DNA from: Echinococcus granulosus
Lineage: Eukaryota > Platyhelminthes > Cestoda > Cyclophyllidea > Taeniidae
NCBI RefSeq assembly: GCF_000524195.1
Contig: NW_020170381.1
Span: 2,216,908-2,280,907, forward strand
Reading direction: 5' to 3'
DNA length: 64,000 nt
Every line of letters begins with the position of its first letter. The first letter of the stretch is position 1. The notes beneath the pieces were generated by a model. It was not told where the DNA came from, did no database searches, and was given only the letters and a program-made list of their open reading frames with translations. The position numbers and the translations under genes are program-made. Shown here one piece after another: positions 13,601 to 28,600 of the stretch.

Positions 13601-16600
13601 AAATAGCAAGGCCCCGTGATTTCCTCGTATTTAAGCAGCAACCACAAGCCGAATTTCCCCTTGAATCAAAAACAATTACAAAGATGTACAGTCAAGTAAT
13701 TAGTTTATACGTTTGACTATCACTATCCCACTTTACTTGTACCAGGTTGTTAGGCGGTAATTACCAAGTTGTTGAAGAGAATGTGGGCCGTTTGCATTGG
13801 AAGTTCAGGAAGACGTTGGACGAGTTTTCGAATAACCGAGATAAGGTCATCCTTATGGGGAACCCTTGTGAGTTTCTCGAAGATATACCGCAAAAAGAGG
13901 CTTGTGTCTTCCAAAAGACATTGCCAAATAACTGTCTCGGCTACGGTGCTCACTTGGAATCAAAAGACAAAGAGGACGTTGACTAGTTAATAACTTAACA
14001 ATAATAGGTTACGAGAATATGTATGTTGCTGTTGGAATTTTGTGTTGAATAAATAATAGATGGTAAATAATGCAGAATTGTGTGATATTTGAATGAAGGT
14101 TTAAACATCCTTCAACAGACGTGACAAACAAAAAGTTCTTGCGGTCATTTTGACAACAGCATAAGCCTGTTTGGTAGAGACCTAATTTGAAGCAAATTCT
14201 ATTAATCTCCCTAGGCTATTTTGACTTAAAGTGCCAATTTTTAAACGAGGCGGATCAGAATCACGAAATTTGCATGGTAGCAAAGGCTGTGCCATTTGGA
14301 AGCAAAAGTAGGGGGATACTATTTGTAAGTTGCAAGAATAACTAGCCCCACAAAAAGGGTATGAAGCAAATAAATTTTGGCAATACACAGGTTGTTTTTT
14401 ATTTAGAACAAAGTCGCATGAATTCTACTGGCTCTTAACACTACTTGAGCCTGACCATAGCAGGCCAACTTGCACTATAGCTTGTGAAATACTAGTCCCT
14501 TCACAAATAGAATGCCTATTTTACAGCTCTATTTAGTGATTAGAAATTCGCTTAGGATCTGCGACTTTTCCTTCAAACGTACTATTAGACCCAATTTATC
14601 TGTGGCAGCAATCTGCTGAGTTTTGAATTAAGTGTACAAAATGTTTTAAATCCACAATAACAATTACTTATGTAGGCGTTGAATGAGGCAAAGCGCATCA
14701 ACTCATATTTGGTCTTGCATTTTTGGGGTGTTTTTCTAAATAGCTTACATTTCTCTTGCTTAGGACAAAACTGTAAACACATTCGGAACGCGGTTTAATT
14801 AATTTACCTCCCAGCATAACTGCCTTCCTCATGGAGAGATTATGTCTGAAAGACGTACCTGCTATGCCCTCGTTGTTTACCGCGCAGTCATCCATGAGAT
14901 TTGTGAGAGGCAGAGTGGCAGCACATATGCAGGAGGGGAAGAAGGTCTGTGCCATTTTCAACTGATGGGTCAAAAGCATTGAGGTGTTACTGATTCCTGC
15001 CTCGTCATCTATTGTAGAGAGTAGTAAAAGAAAAAGTGTGCATAAATTCTATGTCCAGTAAACCTTACGGATGCCGCATTTTCCAATAACTTTTGCATTT
15101 AAGCCTCAAACTCAGCAAATCGAAACGAATGCAACACTCTCCCATTCCCGATGTTCAAGTTAAGGATTCACTACGATAATATAAATTTTAAGCATGTTTA
15201 TGCATGCGTGTTTTGTGTTATCTAATTTCGCACAAGTTATGACTTACTGGATGAACGGCTCTTTCAAATAAAATAGGGGTTACATGAACAAATATAGCTT
15301 GATCCTTCTTGTCGAGTTCCAATTCGTATCATAGTGCTTCTGGACAGCTTGTATTAGCAGTTTGTATTTTCTGAGAAAGAGTCATGCAGATAGCGATATC
15401 TTCAACATTTATGGCCACGAGTCACGCGATAACACTCAGTGCTATGCTCTCGATCCGGTAGGAGATATAAAGGAGCTTAAATCGAAGTTGAAAACAAAAG
15501 AGCATCGACAATTACACTCACAAGCGCTAAAAGTTTAATAAGAAGGGGGAAAACTGATTACCCCCATCGTTGTAAACTGTGCGCTGAAAAGACTATTGAG
15601 TGGAATCTTCCAACAGTACTAGATGTTAACCATTGGCAAGGAGCCTGATGTAAGTGAATTAGTAAGCTATGAAATACCTGCTTGATACTCCACGGCGCTG
15701 CAACTAGGATGTAAATCAATTTTTGGTCTCGAAGTCTGATACATTCCGAGTGAAACAGACTGCTGCTAGAAGCATACGCTTAGAGACCTTACAAGCAAAA
15801 GTTTTAATTCAAAACCAAAGATCGCTCTTTTTACTTCTTCACCTCTTTGAATCTTGTTTCCCGATGCAGTTGTGAAAATTATGCCGAAAACCGGCTGCAG
15901 TGCTAGCGCGGATGTTCCTGCCTGAACTTCACAGACAAATTGTCAAAACCTTTACGTTCATTTAAAAAACAGTAAAGTTTATAAAATCGCAGAAAAAATT
16001 AATATATTGCAAGATTACAACAACCGTTTGGAATGCGTAGGAGTGGAATTTAGTAACAACGTCGGGAGTTAACGATGAAAAAAAACGAACCATCGGCGAG
16101 GGTAACATTGTCTCGAAACAATGGGAATGATCCATTTCGCCAAGAAAAACTTCGCGCTTGCAAGTTAAGACTTCGATTCATCGGTGCGAAACTGACTTTC
16201 CTCGCCGCTAGGTTGAACTCCTCCTGCACCACCGAATTTGCCATCCCGATGTTGCCTGTCGATGAGCAAAGATTTATTTGAATTAAAGTTTTCATAAATT
16301 GAAACCCGCCTGAAATACCAAAACCTATTCAAGTTCTCGTGAGAATAAGCACCATCAAAAACTCTTTTGTGTGAGATTGTCAATATAATGCCCGCCGTTT
16401 GGAGGTGGTTTGAATAGAATGGCTCCATTTAATCATGAACGTTGATGTGAACTATTGACAATTGAATGCTCACTAGTGAAGTTTCCTAGGTGGAAAAGAG
16501 AACTGACTGAAAGGACGGTCTTCCTCTTACATTGCACAACTCCTCCAAAGTACTGTATCAACCAACGGAAATACATTTAATTTTCTATGGATGCACGCAT

Positions 16601-19600
16601 TTTGGATGGGTCATGAATTGTAAATAGCAGTAACAACGAATAAAACAAGAAAGGAACTAAAACGGGTTGTGAATAAAGAGAGAGGGAAGCATTTACCAGG
16701 AGCTAGCTTACTTTTATGCTTGTCGACTCTTCCCGTAGGCTCTCACCTCTGACTGTGGGAAAGGTTTAGCAGGGGAGAAAGGAGGTGTGAATGAGAGAGA
16801 AGGGCAACAAGTATTACCCAACGAAGGCAACTTTTTTCGTGAAAGTTTAAAAAATTAAAGGGGACACGTAAATACTTAAGTCCACTTCTGCATGTGCATG
16901 AGCACACAATTACCTTTTCATCGCCAAAAGCCTCTGATTTGCAAATTTACCACTTGTTTCTTAAAACTGCAAGCTTAAAATCCGAGATGCATTTGGCAAA
17001 ATCCAAATATGTGAAAATATACGTAGAACTAAGGAAAATGCAATTAGCTTCAGAATACACCACTAGAGTTTAATATCTATTGGGGAAAGAGCGACCGAAT
17101 CCGAATCAAATGCCATAACTTTGCAGAGAACACGTATCAGGCGCTCCGCAAAGCATATTATCACTCACACACAGACGAACACGTTGTGCCTCTATCATCG
17201 GACGCAAGTTTTAGCCAAGCTAATCGTGCTGAGACACAAATCCAGGAGATTTCACGCAGCACGCCACTTACTCCCAGTTGTTGTCTTGCCAAGGCGACAT
17301 ACAGCGGCGCGAGCTCACTTTACAAGATCCCAATCGAAGAAAGCCGCATATGGCAGCTAATTCGGCATTTGCTTTTGTGCAAAGGTAAAAACACGCTTTT
17401 GTGAAGAAGTCTGAGTAGATGTTGTTGAATAGGTTCTACCAGTAAGATTCAGCAGAATCTATGACTTTATAGTCTCATTCGATAAATCGCAGTATGTCTG
17501 CGTTCTTTTAAGTTCGCTCATAAATTGAGGTTTTTTCCTGCTGAACCGTCAAACTTTGTCTTGGAATTCGGAAACAATTCGTTCCCAAATAAGTACAACC
17601 ATCGTAAAAATTGATAGTGGCTCATTTTGGGCTAGAATGGTTATTAAATTCCAACGACCATGTCTCAGTACAATTGAGAATGAGCGCGATTGTGCCACCA
17701 GAAGATGTGAGCAGTAATACTAAATTTCACAGGAATAATAAACGCCTGTACTGCTATCTTTTATTATGCTTTCGACTTGTGGAAATTTCGTCTGTTAGTG
17801 CACGCTTGCTGAGGTTTAGTGGGCGCTTGCGCACAGAGAAACGTGATTCCCGACGCAATTTCTACCTGCTTACCTATCCCGCCTCCCTACCTGCTGCAAT
17901 GGCAGCATTAGTATCACCAGCAACAGCTGAAAACATCTGTTCACCGTCTAGCCACGGATGACATTTGATGATTTTTGGCTCACTGAGCGTGTCGCATTTA
18001 AACACACAGGAAACCGCTTGCCAGAGTTTCATCACCGTTTTCTCTTTCATCAACTAAAACAGACAAATTATGAATTAAGATACGTGTGGTAAAAGAAGGG
18101 TTCGATCAACATTAATTTGTTTTTTGTGTAAAACTGGGAGTCCAGTTAAAGGCCCATAACATAAAATGTAAAACTTTCATCAAGTACATCGAATGAGCTT
18201 AAACGATGAGCAATTCTTAGGGTAGGAGCAGTCACATTACCTGCTTCGAATCTCAAAAGATAGAAACCCATGATGTTAATGGAAGTTATAATATTTACTG
18301 AACAGAACTTGAGATGAGCGGTTTCGAAAGCGCAAAATTCTCTCTGCGAATAGGAAGTCCCCAAATAGTAAGTCAAACATCCCCGGAACACTTCTATAGA
18401 TTGTGCGAGAGATGGGAACAAAATGGTATAACAAAAGCGTAACTTTGCGTCCTTATTTGTGTGGAAAATTCTCAGAAGTTTCATGTGCATATGTTAAGGT
18501 AATGCTTCAGTGATCCGTCCGTAAAGTAAGCTGACTTACAGTCCTGACTTGAAGTAAACGAGCAACGATTGAAACGAATCAAGATCTAAAAACGCTCTTA
18601 AAATTCACTTTTTACTTGGGATTGTAGCTACCAGGGCTATACACTTTATTATAATACTTTATAAAAATATTCAGTTGCATTTTTGCTGTGTACTTCTTTT
18701 ATAGTCCTAATAATAATGGTGCATTCATACACGTTAAATTATATCACTGTATCACATATATATGCCTTGTAATGAAAGCATTCAAGGCAAAGTAGTTGTA
18801 ATCTGTATTTGAAATTAGTAGTTGAAATTTGTAATAGGTTACCTTAAAGTAATCTATAGGACGAGATTGAGTAATTGCTCAACGTGCTGACCCATGTTTT
18901 AAAGTTCAGTGGTTATATGGGCAGATTTCAACACCTAAACGAGTACACGAATTTGCATAGATGAAGAGGGTAAAAAAGGCAGAAGTGATCACTTACCATC
19001 TTCGCCACCACCCGCCTCGTCGCCACGGTGGTCTTTGGAGAAGACGGCCTCGGTAGCGGCCAACTCGAGGATGGAGGATGTGGTAATGTGAAAAAGGCTG
19101 CGTGCCTCGTCCCTTGCCAACTTTGCCGCTGTCACCGCGCGCGCCAACAACTCCTGCTGTTGTTTCCTTCGACTTGTCGAGGCCGTCACAAATGTTTTCT
19201 AGAGACACCAACAAATCTCAAAGTCGGCTCTGTTCTCCATTATGCTCAACGTTCTGCTATTTGTCTTTTAATTTATCAATCCTTCTCGATGGATTTGAAA
19301 AGCCTGAGATGGTTAATTATTGAACTCTTAATGACTATCTAGAAATAATTCACATCTTACTAACTAATGGGATCCTGATCTCTAGTAGTGCCAAAAATAA
19401 AGCCACTGTGTTGTGCACACAACAGGAAAGTTAGCTGTAAACAAATAAAAACCGGTCGATGTGTTGCTACTTTTGTCGTTCCAGTTAACAATGAAACAAT
19501 GAGACTAAAATTCCAAATCAGTTAGAAAAGTCGCTAGCTCCTGGCAATAGTTTAAGCTTATATTATCAACTAACTTGCTAATTGTAAGAATTTATATTCA

Positions 19601-22600
19601 TATTTGAACATCGGCCTTCATTTTATGCCTTTGCTGACTGGAATACGGGCCTGATTGCTCCTGCATCTGACCAGTGCTCCGTATTAGAATGGTCAGCCAA
19701 TGGTCTAATTTTCTGCTGAAGAAATCAAGGTCGTCAGTGGACTCACAGTGGCCTCGTTTTGCTTTAGTTGCACCTCTTCTGCCAAGGTGCCCTTGCGGGT
19801 CTCCCAGGCGGGATCGGGGACTTGAATGGAGGGGTTGCCGAGGGTGGGGGAGGGCAGCACATACTCGATCAGTGGTGGTGGTACCTTCAGGCACTGACTC
19901 GCACCCTCCTCCAGACGAGACCAAACCTGCTGCCGCGCCGTCCACAGTGCTCGGAACCTGTAGGTGGGCTTTGCAACGATAGAACTTTGTGGTATAGTCG
20001 AATCAATGCAAGTTTTGATTAAATGATGATTAAACAAATTGTGCTGCTACCATAAACTACCAAAAAAACCTCCTACTTGTGCACAAGTGCTCAAAGCACA
20101 AGTGGAAACTCAGTCAAATGAACCAATACAGCACCTCTCAACTGCGTAACTGGAAATGATTTGCATATGCATCAAAGTGGGGGCAAATCATTCACCTTAG
20201 AACGGCGTTTAGGCGATTATTTAATTCCGCGTGTTGAAGTTCTGTATAGAGAAGCTTTTGGACGAAGGCGGAACATTTTACAGCGGCAAAAAGAATTAGA
20301 GACGCTGAAATATTTAGAAAAAGATGTAACGTGATGTTCGGGTTGGAGGCAAAGAACTCATTACCCTCCAAGGTGAATAATCTCGCCTACCCGCACTACT
20401 GATCAGTTCAGGATCGGCTTCTAGTAGTAGCTCCCAGGCAAGTGGAACCACTTCTTCCAATTGTTCTGACGAGAGCAAAAGTGCTCCCTTATTGAGAAGG
20501 TTGAAGAAACTGCTGCGCAACGATTGGACCTATGATTATAGTAGAAATACTTGACATTTCCAAATATTCTTTGATAAAAAGTGACCAAAGTCGTCCTATT
20601 TCCCATAACTGTTAGTATTCTAGGCGCTGCTGTTAAAAAATGTCAAACATATTATGCTGAAAAAAACAAACTGATGTGTTTCAATAAATCGTCTGAGATT
20701 CACAAGAAATAGTAACGCTTTTTGGGGCTGCCCAACACCTATCACTACTTGCTGTTATGAGCATTTATTCTAGCTAGAGGTCACTTCGCGAAGCATGAAT
20801 TTGTATTCATAAGTTTAGACGATGTATATCAAGCAGATCATTGAGGTTTAAACCTTAATAAAGTGTAATAGTGTAAAAAAAGTAGTTAAGCGTTTCACTT
20901 CAGGGCATACGTTGAAAAACCGCGGCGATAAATTCTGCAAGTACTATGCGGAACAAACGGATGAGGTGACACCATCAGTTCCATGGACCAAACTTGTCGA
21001 TAAGGGACGGTGGTGTCACATTAATCGCAAAACCTTCATCAATCTACCCATGAGGTATTCATCCTTGATTAATAAAGTGAATGCACGTCAAATGAACTGA
21101 AACCATTCACAAGGATATTTTTATCAGTCGACAAAATTAAGACACGTCACTTTCAAATTCAAGCCGTTTAATTAATCATAAAAATATTTAATTAATGTGG
21201 TCGCTCACCGGGAAATTCAAACCTTAAACCAGGCTTTCTTTCACGAAGTTTAATTCATTCAACCTGCTTTAATACGTGTTTCACACATTAATTGTGGTCA
21301 CGGAGTAGTAAAACTACCTGAGTATCCAGATACATAAGCTCGGGTGAATCGGTCTGATGAGCCAGAGGTCGGACTTTGGTTTTGCCGAACTCGGCCGCCT
21401 CCGACTGACCGTCGTCGCCCTCGACGGAGAGCATGGTCCCACTAGCTAAACCACTCTTCACCGCTTCCAGCAACCGCACTAGGGAAGGCGAGGAGTTTGC
21501 CGCGGCGAGGCCCGTGCCTGCGCCGGCTAGGAGACTGAGATTCATGAGGCTCGAGAGCCCTCCGGGACCGCAAAAACCGCCGGTGCCACCGTCGTCAGAG
21601 ATAAACGCTCCGGAGCCGCGTTTTGGGGTGCCCTTGCGTCGAAACCGGTCAAATATGGGTGTGGTAGCCTCTCGCCAGCCTGATGTAAACGCCGAGGATT
21701 CCTAAGACAAAAAATTGCTATCACCTGCAGGCTTGCATCTAACTTCATCATCCCTCTCACTGGCACTTAATGTTAAAAAAGATCAATCGGTTTCCGACTG
21801 TTACACAAGCAAAGCACTAAATGCTCGAACAATGGAATTGGGATTTTTATATCACATATGGAGAATATCCAAATACCATGTTAGTGAGGATTACTTGTTA
21901 CTCGTGCATATGTATCAACTGTAGTTGAATTACCGTCTTGATGCATATAACTAATTTTGCGCAATCATGCACTGTAAATTCAAGCACATGCATACTTTCC
22001 AATCTAGATTGACCTCTAGAGCCGTCTGTTTAAAAGTCTTCATGCCTGCTAAACATACCTTTGTTTCAGAGACCTTATAATGTGCGTTATGTAGTGCCTT
22101 ATAGGCGGTCAACCACAAACGTTTAGTATCAATCCGTGCGTCAGTTGTTTTTGCTTGAAGGTTCTAGAAGCACACGGAACAGCGATAATTTCAGCTTTTA
22201 ATGAACTATCAATCAATGAAATTCAGCTAAAATAACCTTAACCTCGAATCACATCCTAACTTTTAATTGAAGCTTTATTTCGGCATCATACCTGACGACT
22301 GCCTACGACACATTAAACAAACCTTTCTTTTAGCATTTCTGGTAAAGAAAGTATTTCTTTTATCCTGATGACCCCGTCCACCAAAAACGCGATGCAAAAT
22401 AGATGCAGAGGTCTCTAACTCGGGATCACCACCTCCAACACCGAAAGCGCTCATAGAGGCTGGACCAGCTCCACGTAGGAGAGGAGCAGGATTGAGAGCG
22501 AGTCGAAGGAGGTCCTCTAACCCACCGGTCCCCGTGATTTCCTGATCGGAGTCGTTGACTTCGTCTGAGTAGCCAGACTCCTCTTCCTCATTGCCAGCAC

Positions 22601-25600
22601 CACCAGCACCACTGAAGGGGTCGGGGATGCACTGACAAGATGTGCTGCCGCCGCCATTCCCAGAGCGTGCATCCGAGGTGGAGATTGTGTCGCTCACTGT
22701 TCCGCGGACTCGTCGACCCTCCGGCAGGTCGTCCACAGACCGGATGAAACTAGACTCGGTAGTGGCCGAATAGACCTGGCGGATGGCTTGAAGAAGTGAC
22801 CGCAACTGTTGTTGCTGGCGATCAAAGCAGTTAGCCTCGCACTTGGGCTGATGTTTGCAGCCAAAAGTTGTCCTTCGGAAAACCAATAGACCGGCTTAAA
22901 GTTAATGGGTGGCGAAAAATTCATGAGAATCATCCTTAAAGTACGCAATTCGACTTCTGCTTTTAAATCATCATTTACCTGTGGCAGAATTAATTGCTTT
23001 TCGTGATAAGAATATCGGAATGAGTTGTTTACTAAAATACCACCAGAATTAATGCGTTCGCATCATTTGAAATTTCAAAGAGAATTGTGTCAATCCTCAA
23101 AATGTGTGCACTATACAGTAATCAGTCGGGTTGAGAAGATGCACCATATTGTATAAAATTTGGCTTGTTTAAGAATTAAGCAGAGGAACAGTTAGGCTTG
23201 TTAAATAATATTTGTTGCAAAATGTAGTATATTTGTATGGGTTGAGTTTCATCGGCTATATGTATATATCTCACGGAGATTACAGACCTTTTCGCGAAGG
23301 CAATAACAGCTGGTATCCATGGCATATTAGATGAGTAGAAGTCAGCCACATGTGTTTGGTTTTGTGCACGCGAAGACGACGAGCGAGAGGGATCACGCAC
23401 TGCACCGAGGGAAGTGCGGCGTCGGTCCCGGCGGGGCGAGCGTTTGCTGAACTCAAGTTCGGCGTTATGCTCTGGGCAGACAAGGGCCTCGCCGCTTTCG
23501 GAGCGCCGTCCCCAAGCGTTGGCAGCTGAAGGCGCCTCGGGACGGAGGCTGGCAGAGGTAGACGACGAAGGTGGTAGCGCGTGACGACTTGCATGGCTCC
23601 CGTAGGCTCCGCTCGTTCCATCGTCTAAGCTGGAGTCGCCCGCCACGCCTTCGCCTCCAGAGGTGCTGGCACGCGATGACATGCGACGCAGGCCTGCAGG
23701 AAGTCTCTCGGGCCAATAACACTACAGCATGATATGCAATCTCCTCCCCTATTAGCATAAGTTAAGGAAATTTTGGGTTTCGATTCTTTCAATCGCATAT
23801 GCTCATTCTAATGTACTGAATGGTGAGTGAAAAGGATTGGGATTTAGACAGTTACTTTAATATTTAACAAAGACATTTTTCAACAAGGTTGCGCTTTTTC
23901 ACATGCGTAGTAAGTGCATGCATCCTATCAGATAGAAACCTGATGCTATCTAATAGATTTATGTGAAATATGTAGTCGGTGTGCAAAGCGAACATTTTGG
24001 GCCACCATTTATTTTGAATGGGAACAAAGAAGCAGTTAACAGAATTACAATTTTTTGATATGAGCACTACTACATAAGTACGGCCAGTTCTTCTGAATCC
24101 AAGCAAAAATTGTAGAAAATTGAATCCTCCCAGTCCCAGTAATGGTTTATATTTCCAAAACTCAAACATTTCTTCCCCATTGCTAAATATAGATACGTTT
24201 AACTGAAAATCCCTCGCTTTCAAAGCTTCACAAAATGAAAAATGTGTGAAACGGCCTTTGACAACAAAATAAGGTAATTGAGTCATACAATAGGCTGCTA
24301 GCGATTCCGTCAAATACCTAACTCTATGATTTGCCAAGCGTTAATTTTAGGATTCAAATATCCTGGCAGCAATTTACTTAAGAATCCTCCTCCATTAAGT
24401 CGCACGAAACAAAAAGAGGAAAATGACAAATCCCAAACTGGAGCTGAAATCGACTAATTAAAATAACTGACAAGATAAGCATTGAATGTTTGAACTACAG
24501 GTAAAGATACTTAATTGTATTGTTTGATACATAAGGGCAGCTAAGGACGCACACGGACACTTCCTGACAGATGTAGGTCCACTGAATGGTTAAGTTCAAG
24601 GCCTCTTTCTTTCTCCATCATGAGACTAACTAGGATGAAAACATCTTGAAACGTCAGTTAATTGGCATTTCAATGTTGTCTTTGGCCACGAATTGCCCGA
24701 AAATGCAAAATTTTGCATCCAACCCTATGCTTATACAGCTCTACCAAACGCCAAGAATTTGAAAAAAAAGTGCAGCAAAGCATTCGGTGAAGCTACTTAG
24801 CCGAATCTGTTCACAAAGCACACACAAAGGTTCTATCGCCCAATCCTACGGTCAGTCGAATAATTAATGAAGTAGAGCTGGATTCGGAACATTGGTAATA
24901 TTTTCTTCGTTTAGCAGCAAAATTTGCAGATCCCTAGACACTATTTCTACTCAACTGCATAGTATCGTCGCACTGTGATTAGCATGAAAATTTATTCGAA
25001 AAACCTAATACATCAGAAATTTTCCTTGAATACAAAGGCATCCGCATGCCACCTACTTGATATCCGTCTAAAAATGGATGCTTAAGTGTAAAATACGTCG
25101 ACTTAATACATATAACGCTCCTAATTTTATTGGGCTTGATTCTGACAAGCCAGCAGTCAGCATTGCCACACCCATGCCTTGGCTTGATGTGAGTGCGTAT
25201 ATTTGTTTTTTTGGAAAAGTACTATGCGTGTTGACAGAACGCCTAGTCAACTCTACCTGGTGTGACCTGCACTGTGAGGTCACAAAAAGGACTAAAATGG
25301 CGTGCGTGCACACGTGCAAGCGGGCATGCAGGTGGAGAGGCAGGCAGAGGTAAGTCGGCGACACCACCACCACGGTTGATGGTAGAGCTGTCCTGTCCCT
25401 CTCGCGTGATCATAAACCTGAGGACGATATGCTATCTGGTCCGTTGGTCAATGGGTTGAAAAATTCGTGTTGAAATGAGGTGAAGCTTTGTTTCTTATCC
25501 TTACGTGTTGACATTATTCAAAGTCATAAAATGCAAATGAAATCAACGTTAGGAGAAACAGGTTAAGTTTTATTTACCAGTATAGTACTTTGTCACGTTT

Positions 25601-28600
25601 CTTTCTGTCTATGGACGCTTTGAGGGTTGGCCGGTTGTAGAAGCAAGAACCAGAACGACAGCCCAAGGCAACGACTTAGATTTTATGCATCCAAATTTCT
25701 TCGTTCTCCGCTTGAAAATTCTTCGGTGCGAGGTTATTTGAGGTAAAACGCCACTGTTACCTCCTTTCCACGCTCAAATCACTCGGCATTGCAGACATAA
25801 TAACAAAGCGGCTTTGTCCCTGTTTCTAATTCCAGGAAATTTTGATTTCCAATGTGACGAAAAGGAGAAATTTAAATAACAACATTGAGGAACGACAGCA
25901 AAGTCATTAAGTTGGTGTGGTGTTAAAATTAACTGCTCTTGATGCTTTTATTGTCGCAATACTTGCGTGAGTTCAAGGAATTTTCAGAATGTGTTTTCGG
26001 AAGTGGTCTTTTTTGACATATTTCGTAAGATGTGTTTATTTCATTGAATTTTCAGTCTTATAGATGCTCTTTAGAGCTAACTAGTGCCATAAGATTCCAT
26101 TTGAAATCTACAAGAAGCTTATGAGTGTAATCCAATAACAAGCGAGAACACGAAATGGGGTTTCGGTCGATCCACTTGACTGGAATCATATTACTTTTTT
26201 AAGTTTAAATTTAACGACTTATTGGAGTAATTCATCTATCTTTACCACGGTAGTATGCTTAAATTGGTAAGAGAAATGCAAGAATTTTAGGAATAATAAA
26301 TTGCAGAATGCAATATTGCTCCACGTGAATTAATAAAACAAATAAAAGGCAAATGGGAGGAAATATTTTCCTAATCTTTTCCTTACCACCTTCCGTTTTC
26401 GCTGACCGGGGATTGCCCATAAGAGAGGAGAGTTGGAAGGACTGTCGGAAACTCCCAGAGCGCTGGCGTTTTCGGGTCAAGCTTTTCGAGACTGGTTTGC
26501 GTGCTACAGCAGGCAATAATGGAATACGTTTAGCTTATCGGCTACCCATGGTGGCGAAATTTTAAATATATCGGCGGAATTAGTGAAAAGATATTAATAG
26601 ACATTGTGCGGACCAGAAAAGGCGCTGTTTTTGTGTTTCTCTTTTAACTGTAGTATTGGCGAAGGCTGTCTAAAGGTGTAGTCCCAGTCACAGAAAGTGT
26701 TGTGCATTGATATTCTCTGAATGATTTGCTAAATCCCAATTCTCTCTTCTCGAGAAAGAATAAAGAATTTGGGAAGATTTGATCAGGAAAATAGTTAAAA
26801 GGCTGAGTTAACCACAGCAAACAAAACGGAAAATGATCAGACCTTTACCTTTTTTTATAATGTCAACGGTTTCTAACTATGCGATTTAAATAACTTATGC
26901 CCTATTAAATACTAATTGCTTCAAACCTATAAGGATAATGCTCAAGGTATTAAGGCAATTTTTACCTTGTATCACAGGAGTCCAGTAATACTTGCAACTA
27001 ACGCCACCTATGAAAAATAATTTCGCGTCATTGGAAGAAACCTATGCTCTCAGTGTCCACTTTCAAAATAGTTTTATTTCTACTTCTCTTTCAAATGGGT
27101 TCGTTCTTGAGCGATCGTTGAGGTGGGTAGTGGACCGCAGATGTCAGCTCATATTTTCGAGTCAAAGGTTCTACTTAAGTTTTCCACGTTAATTGGCTTG
27201 TAATTGTGCCTTGAAAAATCGCCATTTATACCCCGCGAGGCAACAGATTGACCAAAAATTTAAAAGAAATCATTAGCTTTCTTCTTTGTTTTCTACTGCT
27301 TCCCACTTTGGGCTTTGTTTTTCACTAAAAGTGAAGATAATGAATTAAATTTCCAAAGACTTTCATTGAATGAAATTAAGGATAATACATTATGACAAGT
27401 GGTCACTGAAGCTTGAGACGAACCAGAGCCGTCACAATCGCTTAACCTTGTATTCATATCACCATAGCCGTTAATTGTTATAACCTCAATTCGGTAGAGT
27501 AGGCCAAAACTTATTCACCTTGAAATATATGAAAAGTTGGGGTACAAGTGGGGAGGTCTTTTGAATTAAAGGCAAAGGATTTGATTGATTGATCCCTGAG
27601 TGGGTTCAGTTGCCCACTTTGTGGGGGGCGTGTAAAGGTGTCGACCGAATGCGCAACTTGAATTATTCCTTAAAGCATGAAATCCAGTATGTTCTTTTTA
27701 AAAACTATTTTCTGCGGTAAATATTCACAAATAGACCTATTATAGTGTACCATAAAAAATCATACGAGTTTTGGAAGCTTAGATTGTGAATGGTTCTTTT
27801 CAAATAGGCTGCAAGATCACTGACCAATGACTCCTGCTTATGATTTCTGGGCCTGTTTCGTTGACATTCAGTATCAGTAAATATCCTTTCAAGTGCAGTA
27901 ACAGGTTTTTGTTTGGATTTGGCTTTGGGGAACCCGTGAACATTAAACAACTGGAAAAATCCTCGATTAGTATTCCAATTTCTCTAGGATTAGTCATTAA
28001 GGCAAATTATTTTTTGTGGATTTTCTTCCGAAACAGCGCTATGTACCTTATTCAACCGATTATCAAAGTTGCCTCATCATACATGGTGTTTCCCATGGCT
28101 TAGTCAGGTTTCGATGTAATTGAGTTGAACACATCCAGTATGTTGAAATACAACGTTTCGGTGCAGAATATCACCGCCACGCTAACCGAAAATTTGGATA
28201 TCTTATCAGTTTATGGTGTCGATGATTCAATGGGCAAATTTGGCTGTTTTGATGTTCTACATTCCAGAAAATAGACAAAACAAAGGATTTCAGTGAGTCT
28301 TTCATCGTTTCATGCGACTTTAGGTTCTTCTGATAAATTTGGCTTCAATATTAGTGCTATTAGTCCTGCCCCTTTCTATTTTCAAAGCACATCATTCGAA
28401 TTCGATAAGCCATCAGTTGACTGACACTTACGTGGTTTCCCGACAACTTCGCTTTGAATATCCAATGAAGACACACTTCCTTGGAGTGAGTTGCACCTTT
28501 CGTGGTCATTGTCATTGACGGCGAAACTGATCTGCCTGCTACTATGGCCACCAGACCCAGATAGAGGATGAATTGTTTCTATCAGATCACAATTTGGTAA

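Noticed and set aside
17272..17317. A 46-base candidate unc-80 exon with good splice sites (SSRRCMSPWQDNNW)
   Set aside because: The exons at 17891-17947 and 16091-16255 join directly in phase and match UNC80 across the join, so this segment is not needed.
17771..17870. Basic frame LRRESRFSVRKRP resembling the RNYSFRRGS stretch of UNC80
   Set aside because: It would lie 20 bases from exon 17891-17947, has no phase-compatible acceptor, and the real match is in exon 16091-16255.
18146..18490. 114-codon minus-strand frame in an unc-80 intron
   Set aside because: Flanking exon phases agree without it and it does not resemble UNC80.
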